Positions 47,703-57,940 of a DNA stretch of 64,000 nt are shown in pieces. Within the stretch, counting starts at the first letter, position 1. Every line of letters starts with the position of its first letter. The position numbers and the translations under genes were made by a program. The stretch comes from Spirochaetota bacterium (GTDB lineage: Bacteria; Spirochaetota; B62-G9; DRHN01). The notes below the pieces were generated by a model. It saw only the letters and a program-made list of their open reading frames with translations. It was not told the DNA's origin and did not search any database. Where the stretch lies: positions 1 through 64,000 of the forward strand of contig JAFGTF010000132.1 of assembly GCA_016934265.1 (NCBI GenBank). The letters are read 5' to 3'.

Positions 47703-48779
47703 TCAAAGAACCGTCTTTCCGCTTTCCTTGTCATAAATACGTATCTTGCCCGCGGGAAAAAGGACCCATACCTCGCTCCCGGACTTGATGTCGGGGAACG
47801 TCCCGACGGCCTTCAACTCGTTTCGCTTCTCTTTCGATGTGAGGTATAAAATCCGTAACCCCTCGCCCTTCTCCTGTATATCCATGCAGTAAAACGGTAT
47901 GAAATCCCTCTTCTTGCGCGTGCTTACGGTAAAATTTTCCGGCCGTATCCCCATTTCGAACTCTTCATGCCTCCCAATATACTCTTCATAATCGGGAGGA
48001 ACGGGAAGCGTAAAGTCGACGAAGTCCATCATTCCCTTTTTTGCCTTCCCCTCGAGCATGTTCATTCCCGGCGACCCCATGAAATATCCGACGAACAGAT
48101 ACGCCGGATGCTCGTAGATATGCTCTTTCGTATCGAACTGAAGAATTCTGCCCTCGTTCATGACGGCGATTCTGTCCGACAGGGTCAATGCTTCCGATTG
48201 GTCATGGGTGACATAGATAAAAACCTTGTGCTGCTCCTCCTGTATCCTCTTGATCTTCGTACGCAGGACGAGACGCTTTTCGGCCTCAATACTGGTAAGC
48301 GGCTCGTCAAGCAGGATTATTTTCGCCTCTTTGATGAGCGCGCGTCCAAGTGCCACAGTCTGACGGTCTGCCGGTCCGAGTTTATGCGCGGGTGCATCGA
48401 GTATCGGATCGAGCTCGAGTATGCTTGAAATCTCACGCACCCTGCGCTCTCTTTCCTGCGATGCAAGCTTCTCCCTTCTTATCGGAAACAGCAAATTCTC
48501 ATACACGGACATCGGATATACCACAGGCGACTGGAAGACCATTGCGATGCTGCGATCTTCGATGGGGACTTCCCTCATGTTCTGACCGTCGAAATACACG
48601 TCACCCGTATATTCCAAAAGCCCCGCAATGATCTTCAGCAAAGTCGTTTTCCCGCATCCCGACGGTCCGAGCAGCGAGTACCGCCCCTCCTGCTCCATGG
48701 TCATATCGACATTCCTCAGCGCATACGTCATCCCGCCGTCATAAGAACAGCTGACATCTTTCATCTCGACACGTGCCAT
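47703..48779 (-). CDS. ABC transporter ATP-binding protein (GlpT/UgpC-like)
   Basis: SLLGPSGCGKTTLLKIIAGLL...LGPADRQTVALGRALIKEAKIILLDEPLTSIEAEKR; signature is LGPAD rather than LSGGQ. Confidence 0.92.
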   Translation of the reverse strand: MARVEMKDVSCSYDGGMTYALRNVDMTMEQEGRYSLLGPSGCGKTTLLKIIAGLLEYTGDVYFDGQNMREVPIEDRSIAMVFQSPVVYPMSVYENLLFPIRREKLASQERERRVREISSILELDPILDAPAHKLGPADRQTVALGRALIKEAKIILLDEPLTSIEAEKRLVLRTKIKRIQEEQHKVFIYVTHDQSEALTLSDRIAVMNEGRILQFDTKEHIYEHPAYLFVGYFMGSPGMNMLEGKAKKGMMDFVDFTLPVPPDYEEYIGRHEEFEMGIRPENFTVSTRKKRDFIPFYCMDIQEKGEGLRILYLTSKEKRNELKAVGTFPDIKSGSEVWVLFPAGKIRIYDKESGKTVL

Positions 48780-48784
48780 TCCGT

Positions 48785-49882
48785 CTAACTCCTGTATCTC
48801 GTGATTAAAAGTCCGCTTTTCTTCATGAAAATGAAGAAGTCTTCCGGGTCGACAAAGAGCTGCAGCGATCCTCTCGGAAAATCCTTCGGATAGGGAAGGT
48901 ACCCGTTGATTCGTTTGCCCTCGAACTCCATGTGCAGAACGGTACCCGCCGGGGTTACGTCCGCCAGCGTGAGGGAAAAGGTTACTGCCATCATATTTTT
49001 TGTCCGTTCAAAATGGAACGCGTGGGTCGGAAGCCCCAAAACGTATTCCTCCTCGGGGAGCTTGTCTTTGAGATGGGTGACGGGCAGGCTGACCTCCTTA
49101 GATGCTACCAGAAACAGGGTTTGGTTCTTCCTTTTCAATGAGCAGTCGAAAAGATTCATGGACGGTGAATAGAAGTATTTTGCGAAATCGAGGCTCGGCG
49201 GGCTCTTGTAGCCTTCCAGCGTATCGCCGTACCAAAGCACCTTTCCACTGTTCATGAGTATGGTGTTCTTGCTCATGGAAAGCGCCTCTTCGTAATTGGG
49301 CGTGGCGTACAGAAGCACGGCGCCTTTTATGTTCTCCGCCTTTAATATTTCCTTCAATTCATATGTCATTCCCTCCCGCAGCTTATAATCGAGGCCCGTA
49401 AGCGGCTCGTCGAGAAGAAAGATATCGGCATCCCTCACCAATGCCCGCCCCAGCGCAACGCGCTGGGCCTCACCGCCGCTCAGCTCATGTGGCTGCTTTC
49501 TCAAGAGATGCCGTATTCGCAGAATGTCCGCCTGTTTCGTTACCCTCTTATCCACCTCCGAGTCGGGATACCTCTCCGCCCTGAGCGGGGAAGCGATATT
49601 TTCATATACGGTCAGATTCGGATACAGGTTGTACCCCTGAGATATCATGGCAATCCTTCTGAACCTCGGGCGCACTGCGGTGATTTCTTTTTCACCGAGA
49701 TGGATTTTTCCTTTCTCGGGCTTCAGGGTACCCGCGATTATTTTCATCAGGGTGGTCTTTCCCGCACCCGCCGGTCCGAGTATCGTCGTAAACGTGCCCT
49801 CCCGTACTTCCAGCGATATGTTGTCGAGAACCTTCTCTCCGGAGAACGACTTGTCGACTCCTTGAATTCTCAATGTTGGCAT
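48785..49882 (-). CDS. ABC transporter ATP-binding protein (GlpS-like)
   Basis: TILGPAGAGKTTLMKIIAGTLKP...LSGGEAQRVALGRALVRDADIFLLDEPLTGLDYKLRE. Confidence 0.92.
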   Translation of the reverse strand: MPTLRIQGVDKSFSGEKVLDNISLEVREGTFTTILGPAGAGKTTLMKIIAGTLKPEKGKIHLGEKEITAVRPRFRRIAMISQGYNLYPNLTVYENIASPLRAERYPDSEVDKRVTKQADILRIRHLLRKQPHELSGGEAQRVALGRALVRDADIFLLDEPLTGLDYKLREGMTYELKEILKAENIKGAVLLYATPNYEEALSMSKNTILMNSGKVLWYGDTLEGYKSPPSLDFAKYFYSPSMNLFDCSLKRKNQTLFLVASKEVSLPVTHLKDKLPEEEYVLGLPTHAFHFERTKNMMAVTFSLTLADVTPAGTVLHMEFEGKRINGYLPYPKDFPRGSLQLFVDPEDFFIFMKKSGLLITRYRS

Positions 49883-49886
49883 CCGT

Positions 49887-50165
49887 TTATCCCCATATCA
49901 ATATTGCGAAGAGTACGACTACCGACGCGGCAAAGGGCACCGAGATCGGAAAGGCCGGTATGACAAGCAAAGAAAGGATGTTTATGTAAATGAGTACTAT
50001 CATTCCGATGAAAAACCGCAATCCCAGCGTGGTGGACATTTGTAAAAATCCTTTTCTGGGTACGAGCTTCCACTTCACATTGATGACGGCGATAATCGGA
50101 ATGAACGCCAGAAACAATCCCAATCCGAAAAACACCTGCCACTGCGCATGAATCCAGTCGAACAT
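49887..50165 (-). CDS. Small integral membrane protein (DUF2160-like, transporter-associated)
   Basis: 92 aa, ~3 TM; lies between permease and ATPase genes as in GlpSTPQV-type loci. Confidence 0.55.
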   Translation of the reverse strand: MFDWIHAQWQVFFGLGLFLAFIPIIAVINVKWKLVPRKGFLQMSTTLGLRFFIGMIVLIYINILSLLVIPAFPISVPFAASVVVLFAILIWG

Positions 50166-50189
50166 CGATCCTTTCCTCCCCTCTCTGCG

Positions 50190-51089
50190 CTACAACCTTC
50201 TCAGCGGCACGAACCCGCGAGTGAGGTATTTCTTTGTGAAAATGACCAGCACTATACCCGGTATGATGGAGATGGTGCCGCCCGCAGCCGCCATTCCCCA
50301 GTCGACCCCGTATCCGAGCCTCATCACCGTAACCGTCAGCTGCGCGGGAAGCGTCTTGGACGCCACGGCAGTGAGGTTTACCGCAAACATCATCTCGGTC
50401 CATGAAAACATCCAGATGAACACGGCAACGGTAATCAGCCCCGGCTTCAGAACGGGCAAAAACACCCGAAGGAAGTAGCGCCACACGCTGAAGCCGTCCA
50501 AGAATGCGGCGTCGTCTATCTCCTTCGGGACCGCCTCCATAAAGCTCATCCAGATCCATATGGCCAGGGGCAGGTTGAACAGGGTATATGAAAACAAAAG
50601 CCCAAGCTTCGTGTCGAAAAGCCCTATGTTCGTGTAAATCGCGAAAAAGGGAAGCACGAAGCTCGCCGCAGGCGCCATCCTGTTTGTGATAAGCCAGAAG
50701 TAGAGATGGATATCCCCCATGAACGGCCGCCTGGAAAAGGCATACGCAGCCAGAAACGACACAGGAAGACAGAGCGCGACGCTCGATACGCAGACCACGA
50801 TCGAGTTTATGATCGCCCGTTTCCACGGCCCCCTGGTCATCTCACGAAAATTCTTCATATTGAGCTCATGGGGATAAATCGTGGTCCTTGTCTCGATCTC
50901 CGACCTGGTCTTCAGCGCGGTGATTGTCATGAAATAGATGGGAAACAGGAACACCACGAGAACGAGCAGGAAGAAGATTACCTTCGCCGTTCTTCCCAGC
51001 AGTTGTTTTGACGATCTCTTGTTCATATAAGACCCCTGTATAGTAATGCTCATGCAGCTTTCGGCCCCGGCGTGAAAACCCTCCGTCAA
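50190..51089 (-). CDS. ABC sugar/polyol transporter permease (MalG/GlpQ-like)
   Basis: Multi-TM; EAA-like loop 'EAVPKEIDDAAFLDGFSVWRYFLRVFLPVLKPGL'. Confidence 0.9.
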   Translation of the reverse strand: MTEGFHAGAESCMSITIQGSYMNKRSSKQLLGRTAKVIFFLLVLVVFLFPIYFMTITALKTRSEIETRTTIYPHELNMKNFREMTRGPWKRAIINSIVVCVSSVALCLPVSFLAAYAFSRRPFMGDIHLYFWLITNRMAPAASFVLPFFAIYTNIGLFDTKLGLLFSYTLFNLPLAIWIWMSFMEAVPKEIDDAAFLDGFSVWRYFLRVFLPVLKPGLITVAVFIWMFSWTEMMFAVNLTAVASKTLPAQLTVTVMRLGYGVDWGMAAAGGTISIIPGIVLVIFTKKYLTRGFVPLRRL

Positions 51090-51123
51090 ACCGGTAAAGA
51101 GTCAACAAGAACCAAGCGGCATA

Positions 51124-51975
51124 TTATCTCTCGAGCATCCCTTTCCCTTTCGTCAAGAACGAGATGAGGAGGTAGCAGAGGAGAATGACGATAACGAGAT
51201 AGATGATCGAAGCAGCCGCGGAAAACCCCCCTACCCATTCCCGTATTCCCTTTTTAATTATGAAAAAGCTCAAAAGCTCCGTCGATCTTCCGGGCCCTCC
51301 GCCAGTAAGAATGAAGTTTTCATCAAAGAGCTTGAACGAATCGATTATCCTCAGCAAAAGGACCGTAATCAAAGAGAGCTTGATACCCGGAAATGTAATG
51401 TAGCGAAAGGTCTGCCACTTAGTCGAACCGTCTATCCTGGCAGCGGTATAATACACTTCCGGGATTGTAACGAGACTGGCGGAAAGGAGCAGAAAAACCA
51501 GTGAAATCCAGTGCCACGCATCCATAATTATCAATGTCCAGAACGCCGACTTCGGGGTCATCAGCGTGTAAGCGACGCCGAAGAAACCCATAAACAACGG
51601 GATAGGGCCCCCTGTTCTCGTCATCAGCCTCCATAGAATTCCCACCGAGACAAAGGGTATGAGGCTTGGAATGATAACCACGGTCGATACAATATCGATC
51701 AGCTTCCCCTTCCCCCGTATGAGAAGCGCAAATAAAAGCCCAACAGGTACTTCTATCGCCAGCGCAATGCCCGTAAAGAGCGCGTTCCTCTTAAAGGCGT
51801 CCCACCACTCACTCGAATGCAGAACGTCAACATAATTGTCTACTCCTTCGAAAACCGGATTGTCCGAGAACGGCTTTGTGAAGGAGTAGTTTAGCACCAC
51901 CACCAAAGGAAATATCGAGTTAAAAATAAGAAGGATGATTGCAGGAAAAATAAGCAGGTATCTTTTATCTGACAT
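51124..51975 (-). CDS. ABC sugar/polyol transporter permease (MalF/GlpP-like)
   Basis: Multi-TM; EAA-like loop 'TIPEVYYTAARIDGSTKWQTFRYITFPGIKLSLI'. Confidence 0.9.
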   Translation of the reverse strand: MSDKRYLLIFPAIILLIFNSIFPLVVVLNYSFTKPFSDNPVFEGVDNYVDVLHSSEWWDAFKRNALFTGIALAIEVPVGLLFALLIRGKGKLIDIVSTVVIIPSLIPFVSVGILWRLMTRTGGPIPLFMGFFGVAYTLMTPKSAFWTLIIMDAWHWISLVFLLLSASLVTIPEVYYTAARIDGSTKWQTFRYITFPGIKLSLITVLLLRIIDSFKLFDENFILTGGGPGRSTELLSFFIIKKGIREWVGGFSAAASIIYLVIVILLCYLLISFLTKGKGMLER

Positions 51976-52119
51976 TAACGGTACCCCTTTCCACCATGTC
52001 GGTACTATTTCGTCAACTGAATGAAATGTTCCTCTGCTGAAATACCATCGGATAAAATTACCTGCGGGCGACGGTGCGCACCGCCCCCGTCACCCACAGT
52101 AATCGGCCTGCCGTTCGTG

Positions 52120-53766
52120 CTACTTCTTGATGAATCCCTTCTCCAGCAGAAATGCATCGAGTCTCTTGGCGACAAGATCCGCCATCTGCTGCTTGTTCAT
52201 GTTTTTTCCCAACGCTTCCGCGACCGCGGTGGCGACAGGTTCATTGGTATCGGGAAAACCGGGCCAAAGCTCATCCGTCCCGGCGCAGTAATCGACGAAA
52301 TCCCGATTCTGGAGGAGGCTCATGATTCCCCCCCACTCTTTGTCATGCGCGCCCATCTGTTTCGAGTTGATTGTCGAGTAACGAATGGGCATGATGCCTG
52401 CGAGGTTCTTGTACACGTCCGTGGATTTCGATGTGAAAAACTGCGCAAAGAGCCACGAGGCTTCCTTGTGCTTGCTCCCTTCCGTGATCGCCCATCCCTC
52501 GGCGTCCCAGTATCCTCTCACCATTCCGTATTCGAAATACTTTTCGGAGACGGGAGCTGGAGCGCATGCCCACTTGCCCTTAATCTTCGAATCGGCCCCT
52601 TCATAGGTCGGTACGAAGCAAAGATGCTGTAAATTGAACGCATAGTTCCCCTCGATCCCGAACGCGACGTACGCTTCGACGGAATCTATCTCCTTGATCT
52701 TGTCGGAAGGCGCGTATTTCGGAAGATTATAGTGGAGATAGTTGAGCGCCTCGACGCCCTGCACATCATTCAGGCGACCGCCCCGGCTCTTGGAAGCACC
52801 GAGTATGGTCCTTCCGTCCGGCCCGTATTTCACCCCGTACACCTGGCTCCAGGGCCTGCAGTGCGGAGGCAGGGTGGTGAGCGGAGGACCTGTTGCTTTC
52901 GACCCTATTCCCGCGCACTGATCAAGCACGTCGTTGAAAAACCATGCAAGGTGCCATCCCGGTTTCTGCCCGACTATGGTTCCCCACATGTTTTTCTCAG
53001 GACGGGTGAAAAACTCGGCCACGTCGAGGCTCTTCGCGAAGGTCCAGTCGTCCTTTATGTTCTTCGTTTTCATAGCCTGCTGGAACCACTCCATCGGCGT
53101 CTTAAGCTCGTAGCCGTACTTTTTTTTGAAATCCGCCCTCTCCTTGGGATCGGTGAACCAGTCCTTTCGATATGCGGTACCGGTCGGCTTCTGATAGTCA
53201 CATAGAATGAAGAGGTGCCCGTTCAACGCGCTCCTGCATATCTTGTCGCTTGTGAAATCATCCATGTCGAGATACGGGCTGTTCAGCTCGGGATGCTCCT
53301 CCTGGAGGGCGGTCAGGTCCGTGGCACCGCCTACAAAGGTGAAAAAGCCGACCATGTCCTGGTCGATATTGACGAGGTCGTAGGCACCTGCCTTTGTCTC
53401 AGCCTCAAACCTCATCTTCCTCATTGTCTCGTCGCCGGAGATACCTTCGATGGCAACCTTTATGCCCGTGAGCTTCTCGAACATGGGAGTAAGGTTCTCG
53501 TCCTCCCACATGGTGAGAGGCATCGCTTCATAACATGCCCGTATCTCCTGGCCCCTGTACGGCGCGGCGGCTTTCGCAAACCACTCGAGCTCCTCCAATA
53601 GCTGCGCCTGGGTGAGAACGGTATCCGTACCTATCTGCGCCGCTATCTCTTTGGCAGCGGCGAGGTACTGCTCCTCCTCTGTTTTTTTATCGCCCATTGC
53701 GACGCCGCCCAAGAAGCAGACTGTCAGAACGACGGAAATCATCACCAACATTCTGTTTCTCTTCAT
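52120..53766 (-). CDS. Extracellular solute-binding protein (large, GlpV-like)
   Basis: 548 aa with signal peptide; '...WEDENLTPMFEKLTGIKVAIEGISGDETMRKMRFEAETKAGAYDLVNIDQDMVGFF'. Confidence 0.85.
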   Translation of the reverse strand: MKRNRMLVMISVVLTVCFLGGVAMGDKKTEEEQYLAAAKEIAAQIGTDTVLTQAQLLEELEWFAKAAAPYRGQEIRACYEAMPLTMWEDENLTPMFEKLTGIKVAIEGISGDETMRKMRFEAETKAGAYDLVNIDQDMVGFFTFVGGATDLTALQEEHPELNSPYLDMDDFTSDKICRSALNGHLFILCDYQKPTGTAYRKDWFTDPKERADFKKKYGYELKTPMEWFQQAMKTKNIKDDWTFAKSLDVAEFFTRPEKNMWGTIVGQKPGWHLAWFFNDVLDQCAGIGSKATGPPLTTLPPHCRPWSQVYGVKYGPDGRTILGASKSRGGRLNDVQGVEALNYLHYNLPKYAPSDKIKEIDSVEAYVAFGIEGNYAFNLQHLCFVPTYEGADSKIKGKWACAPAPVSEKYFEYGMVRGYWDAEGWAITEGSKHKEASWLFAQFFTSKSTDVYKNLAGIMPIRYSTINSKQMGAHDKEWGGIMSLLQNRDFVDYCAGTDELWPGFPDTNEPVATAVAEALGKNMNKQQMADLVAKRLDAFLLEKGFIKK

Positions 53767-54078
53767 TATAATTCTCCTCCCTTCAATTTTATTGCTCTCT
53801 TACCTTACTATAGTCGATTACCCAAACCACCTCCTCTCCCGGGCTGATACTTACCCCCTTTACACACCGGTGTCTAATGCGGTGTGAGCGGAATTACCGA
53901 AATACAAGTACCGTTTGGGAAGAAGCTGTTCGTCCGACCGGCTTATTACAAAGCGGCAAGGAGGACAGCCCAAATAACGTTGCATAATCCCGAGACATAG
54001 ACATCCACATTTTTTTCAAGGATCTGCGATGCGCCGAGCTCTGTGTGACGCTGGGCGCATGAAGTCTTCAAATATCCA

Positions 54079-55608
54079 TCATGAAGTAGTAAGTTTCGTG
54101 AATTCGTCCACCAGTTCCCGTATCTTAGGGAAGAGGCGTTTGTACACCTTTTCATAAATCTTCATATAAAAATTCCTGTTTTGCATGTCGGGAGAGTACG
54201 TTTCCCGTATCATGCTCATATGTTCCGCCGCATCCGCAACATTCTTGTAAAGACCCACGGCATACGCTGCAAGCATGGCTGCGCCGAGACATGTGGCCTC
54301 GAACGTATGGGGAATATGAACGGGAATACCGCAGATATCGGCGACTATCCGCCGCCACAGCGGGCTCTTGGCCCCTCCTCCAAGGAGCACGATGTCCTCG
54401 AGCTCGCAGCCCGAAACCCTCTTGGTTTCTTCGTACAGGTATCTCTGCTCGAAGGTAATCCCTTCGAGGACGGCCCGGTACAGATGGGCTCTCGACATGT
54501 TCTCGCTCCAGCCGATAACTATCCCCTTTGCAAACTGGTCCCAGGAGGGAGCGGCAGCCCCCTTCCAATACGGCACAAGCAGAAGTCTCGGATCTCCCGG
54601 CTTCACTGCGGATGCCATAACCTCCAGCACCTGTTCTGCCGTGATCGAGCTCATATCACTGAGGTGTTTGATATCCTGGCCGAATGCATCTATAAACCAG
54701 CTGACCGTGAGCGTCCCGCCTGCTATCAGCGTCTCGTTGATATAGGTATCGGGCATACAACCGCACATGGAGCGGTACGCCTTGCCCGGCTTGTACTTGT
54801 TTGAACAGAGTTGTGAAACAACTGCGGTTCCCAGGTTTAAAGAAGCCCTACCCTCGCCTACAACGCCGGCTCCTATGGAAGCGCATTGGCCGTCCCCTCC
54901 GCCGGCGACTACCGGGATTCCCTCGGGCAGGCCGACCGCGGCCGCGGCTTCCGCTGTCAGGCCGCCCGCCACCGTACCGGGACTGACTAGGTCGAAAAAC
55001 TGCTCTCTTTGTACCCCCAGAAGCAGCATGATCTCCTCGCTCCAGCGGTGTTCCTTGATATCGACGATTCCCATAGGACACGCCGATGGAAAGCTCGTCA
55101 CACCGTTCCCGGTAAACCTGTAAAGCAGATAGCCTCCCACATCCACGTACTTATAGGTTCTTTTGAACAGGGAAGGTTCATGCTCACGCAACCACATGAT
55201 CTTGGAATTCGACGCGTAGAGGTTTGGATACCTTCCTGATATATTGTTAATTTTGTCTCCACACGTCTTCTTCATCATTTCAACCTCTGTCTTCGACCGC
55301 GTGTCCACCCATGTTATACCGTTTCTCAGGGGTTTCATATCGCCGTCCAGAGGTACGAACGTTTCTCTCTGATGAGTGATTCCGATGGCCGCGATTCTCG
55401 AACGATCGATTTCGCGGACAACGCTTTTAAGCGCATCTGCCGTTGAGTCCCACCAGCACTCGGCCGGCTGTTCCGCCCATTCGGGGTATGGGCTGATGAG
55501 CGGTATCTTCTGCCTTTTTTCAGCAATGTATGTACCTCTTTTATCCCATACGATTGCTTTTGATGCCGTTGTACTGCAGTCGATCCCTATCAGCAGGTCT
55601 TTTTTCAT
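54079..55608 (-). CDS. FGGY-family carbohydrate kinase
   Basis: LLIGIDCSTTASKAIVWD...WWDSTADALKSVV...IAAIGITHQRETFVPLD...GGTLTVSWF...IVLLGGGAKSPLWRRIVADI. Confidence 0.93.
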   Translation of the reverse strand: MKKDLLIGIDCSTTASKAIVWDKRGTYIAEKRQKIPLISPYPEWAEQPAECWWDSTADALKSVVREIDRSRIAAIGITHQRETFVPLDGDMKPLRNGITWVDTRSKTEVEMMKKTCGDKINNISGRYPNLYASNSKIMWLREHEPSLFKRTYKYVDVGGYLLYRFTGNGVTSFPSACPMGIVDIKEHRWSEEIMLLLGVQREQFFDLVSPGTVAGGLTAEAAAAVGLPEGIPVVAGGGDGQCASIGAGVVGEGRASLNLGTAVVSQLCSNKYKPGKAYRSMCGCMPDTYINETLIAGGTLTVSWFIDAFGQDIKHLSDMSSITAEQVLEVMASAVKPGDPRLLLVPYWKGAAAPSWDQFAKGIVIGWSENMSRAHLYRAVLEGITFEQRYLYEETKRVSGCELEDIVLLGGGAKSPLWRRIVADICGIPVHIPHTFEATCLGAAMLAAYAVGLYKNVADAAEHMSMIRETYSPDMQNRNFYMKIYEKVYKRLFPKIRELVDEFTKLTTS

Positions 55609-55933
55609 CTCGATTCATTTGTTATGAAACGTTCTATTTAAAACTGCTAGGCTTGTATGTGTGAAATTATTTCTATTTGACCATATTGAACCGTAATTGT
55701 CAACATTATTTTTTTATAATAATCCATTATTTATCATTATTAACCACGTATATAGATAAATATGTGTACCGTACTCAAATTAAAATCAATTACTATGCAT
55801 TTATTATAATTAATATAAATAATAATGTTTCTATTTATATACTGACGACAATTTTGCCAATAAATAGTCGTAACAGCCATTCCATTATTATGGTATGCAT
55901 GTATTTTAAAATGGTTCTAAATGAATTAATTCA

Positions 55934-55963
55934 TTGACAAAATGGCTTTTTCTGGTTTAAAAT
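55934..55963 (+). promoter_or_regulatory. Putative sigma70 promoter for SDR/DeoR genes
   Basis: TTGACA (55934-55939) - 18 nt - TAAAAT (55958-55963). Confidence 0.5.
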
Positions 55964-56199
55964 ACTGAACGAGGCTATTACTCATACGGTTACCTATGAA
56001 CATGAATCGTACCGACGCAACACTCCATAAGTACGCGGTACGTACTATCGTACGCACCATGGAATCGTATCGGGCCGTATACGCTTCAAATCAACGATGC
56101 GGGAACCGGGCCGACGCAGTACGAAAAAACCGGCATGCACTACCATACGGCGCACCGACTGCAAGGCTTCCTTGAAGAATGCTGTTGATCCTGTAGGTC

Positions 56200-57006
56200 A
56201 TGGCAGGATACGGGGGAAAGAAGCACGTCATGAAAGATGAGCGGCAATGGCTTTTACCGGGCCTGGCCGGAAAAACCGCAGTGGTAACGGGCGGCGCAAA
56301 CGGTATCGGAAAACAAATATGCCGTACCCTGGGCCGTATGGGAATGAATGTCGGCATCATCGACATCGATGAGGACAAAGGACAAAAAACGCTAGATGAA
56401 TTCGAAACGGCCTCGCTCTCAGCGGCCTTCTGCCGTGGAGACGTCACGAATGAAAAATCGATGGAGCGTTGTTTTGAACGAATCCATTCCCATTTCGGAG
56501 GTCTCGACGTCCTTGTCAACAATGCAGGGACATCGCGGAATATCCCCTTCGAAGAACTTGACTTGACTGACTGGAACGCGGTACTCAGCGTCAACCTCAA
56601 AGGCGCATTTATCTGTTCGAAAACGGCGGTCCCCTACATGATGAAACAAAAAAAAGGCTCGATCATCATGATATCGTCAGGTTCCGCGCTCACCGGATCG
56701 GGCGGGTCGGCGTGCTATGCTGCATCCAAGGGGGGACTGAACAGCCTGGTTCGCGCGCTTTCCCGCGAGCTTGCTCCTAAAGGGATCAGGGTCAACGGAG
56801 TTGCGCCGAGGTCCATCGAGGGCGACCTGCTCAATAAGGTGTACACGGCCGAGCAGCTTAAGAGAATGCAAAAGAAGATCCCTCTCGGCAGGATGGGAAC
56901 ATACGAGGATGTCGCAAACGTCGTCTCGTTTCTCGCGAGCGAATTATCGGCCTTTCTCACCGGTGAAACGATCCTGCTCGACGGCGGCCGGACTTTTGGT
57001 GCGTAA
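56200..57006 (+). CDS. SDR-family NAD(P)-dependent oxidoreductase
   Basis: KTAVVTGGANGIGKQICRTLGRMGMNVGIIDID...LVNNAGTSRN...SGSALTGSGGSACYAASKGGLNSLVRALSREL (YxxxK). Confidence 0.93.
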   Translation: MAGYGGKKHVMKDERQWLLPGLAGKTAVVTGGANGIGKQICRTLGRMGMNVGIIDIDEDKGQKTLDEFETASLSAAFCRGDVTNEKSMERCFERIHSHFGGLDVLVNNAGTSRNIPFEELDLTDWNAVLSVNLKGAFICSKTAVPYMMKQKKGSIIMISSGSALTGSGGSACYAASKGGLNSLVRALSRELAPKGIRVNGVAPRSIEGDLLNKVYTAEQLKRMQKKIPLGRMGTYEDVANVVSFLASELSAFLTGETILLDGGRTFGA

Positions 57007-57154
57007 GACGCCGATCTATATTTCAATAACGACGAACCGGCAGCAGATCCTGCGAGAAAATAATTGTAAATGAATGCTCCACGGAGTAAATTCATGTAAC
57101 CGAAGACAGATACGGATTATTGTATCTACTGAAGGATAACATGAGTGAAGGCGA

Positions 57155-57931
57155 GTGGCGATGATACCTGCCGAGCGATACGAATTGATACTCAACGCGG
57201 TAAAACGGAAACAGTTCATCGGTATTGACGAGCTGTGCTATATCACCAAGAGCTCTCGCACCACCCTCAGGAGAGACATCAACTACCTTACTGAAGCGGG
57301 AAAGATAAAGAAGATCACCGGCGGTATCTCGATCGTCGAAACCGACGATAAAAAACTTCCCGAGTTTCCATACGACAGGCGGATGAATATCAACAAGCAG
57401 GAGAAGGTCGCAATCGGTAAAGCCGCACAGCAGCTGATTGAGGACGGCGACGTGATACTCATTCTGAACGGCACGACCACATTCCAGGTCGCGCATGAGA
57501 TAGATCCCCCGAAACATCTCACCATCATTACGAACGGTATCGACATCGTCTCCGCGTTGAGCGTAAAGCCGAATGTCGAGGTCATACTGCTCGGAGGACT
57601 CGTGAAGTATAACCACAGCATGACGATAGGTCCGAGCCTATACAACATGTTCAACGAGCTTCATCCCTCCAAGTTCATTACCGGCGCGGGGGGGGTCACG
57701 GAGGAAAAAGGGATCACCATGTACGATTACATCGGCGCGAACTATGTGGGCAAGATAACGGACATGATAGAGGGGCTGATCCTTGTCGCCGATCACTCGA
57801 AGTTCGGCAGAAACGTGCTCGTGCAGGCCTTTCCTTTCAACAGCATCCGAAAAGTGGTGACGGACGAAAAGGTTCCACAAGAGTATGCGAGCCTCTTTAA
57901 GAAATATGAGATAGAGTGTTTTATTGCGTGA
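57155..57931 (+). CDS. DeoR/GlpR-family transcriptional regulator
   Basis: IPAERYELILNAVKRKQFIGIDELCYITKSSRTTLRRDINYLTEAGKIKKITGGI...GDVILILNGTTTFQVAHEI. Confidence 0.93.
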   Translation: MAMIPAERYELILNAVKRKQFIGIDELCYITKSSRTTLRRDINYLTEAGKIKKITGGISIVETDDKKLPEFPYDRRMNINKQEKVAIGKAAQQLIEDGDVILILNGTTTFQVAHEIDPPKHLTIITNGIDIVSALSVKPNVEVILLGGLVKYNHSMTIGPSLYNMFNELHPSKFITGAGGVTEEKGITMYDYIGANYVGKITDMIEGLILVADHSKFGRNVLVQAFPFNSIRKVVTDEKVPQEYASLFKKYEIECFIA

Positions 57932-57940
57932 CCGGTGTAG

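Noticed and set aside
49870-50826. 318-aa minus-strand ORF overlapping permease and small membrane protein
   Set aside because: Out-of-frame overlap with genes that have strong TM/EAA-loop support.
55640-55960. AT-rich stretch between kinase and SDR genes as possible origin, s-site or insertion
   Set aside because: Only base composition supports it; best read as intergenic promoter region.
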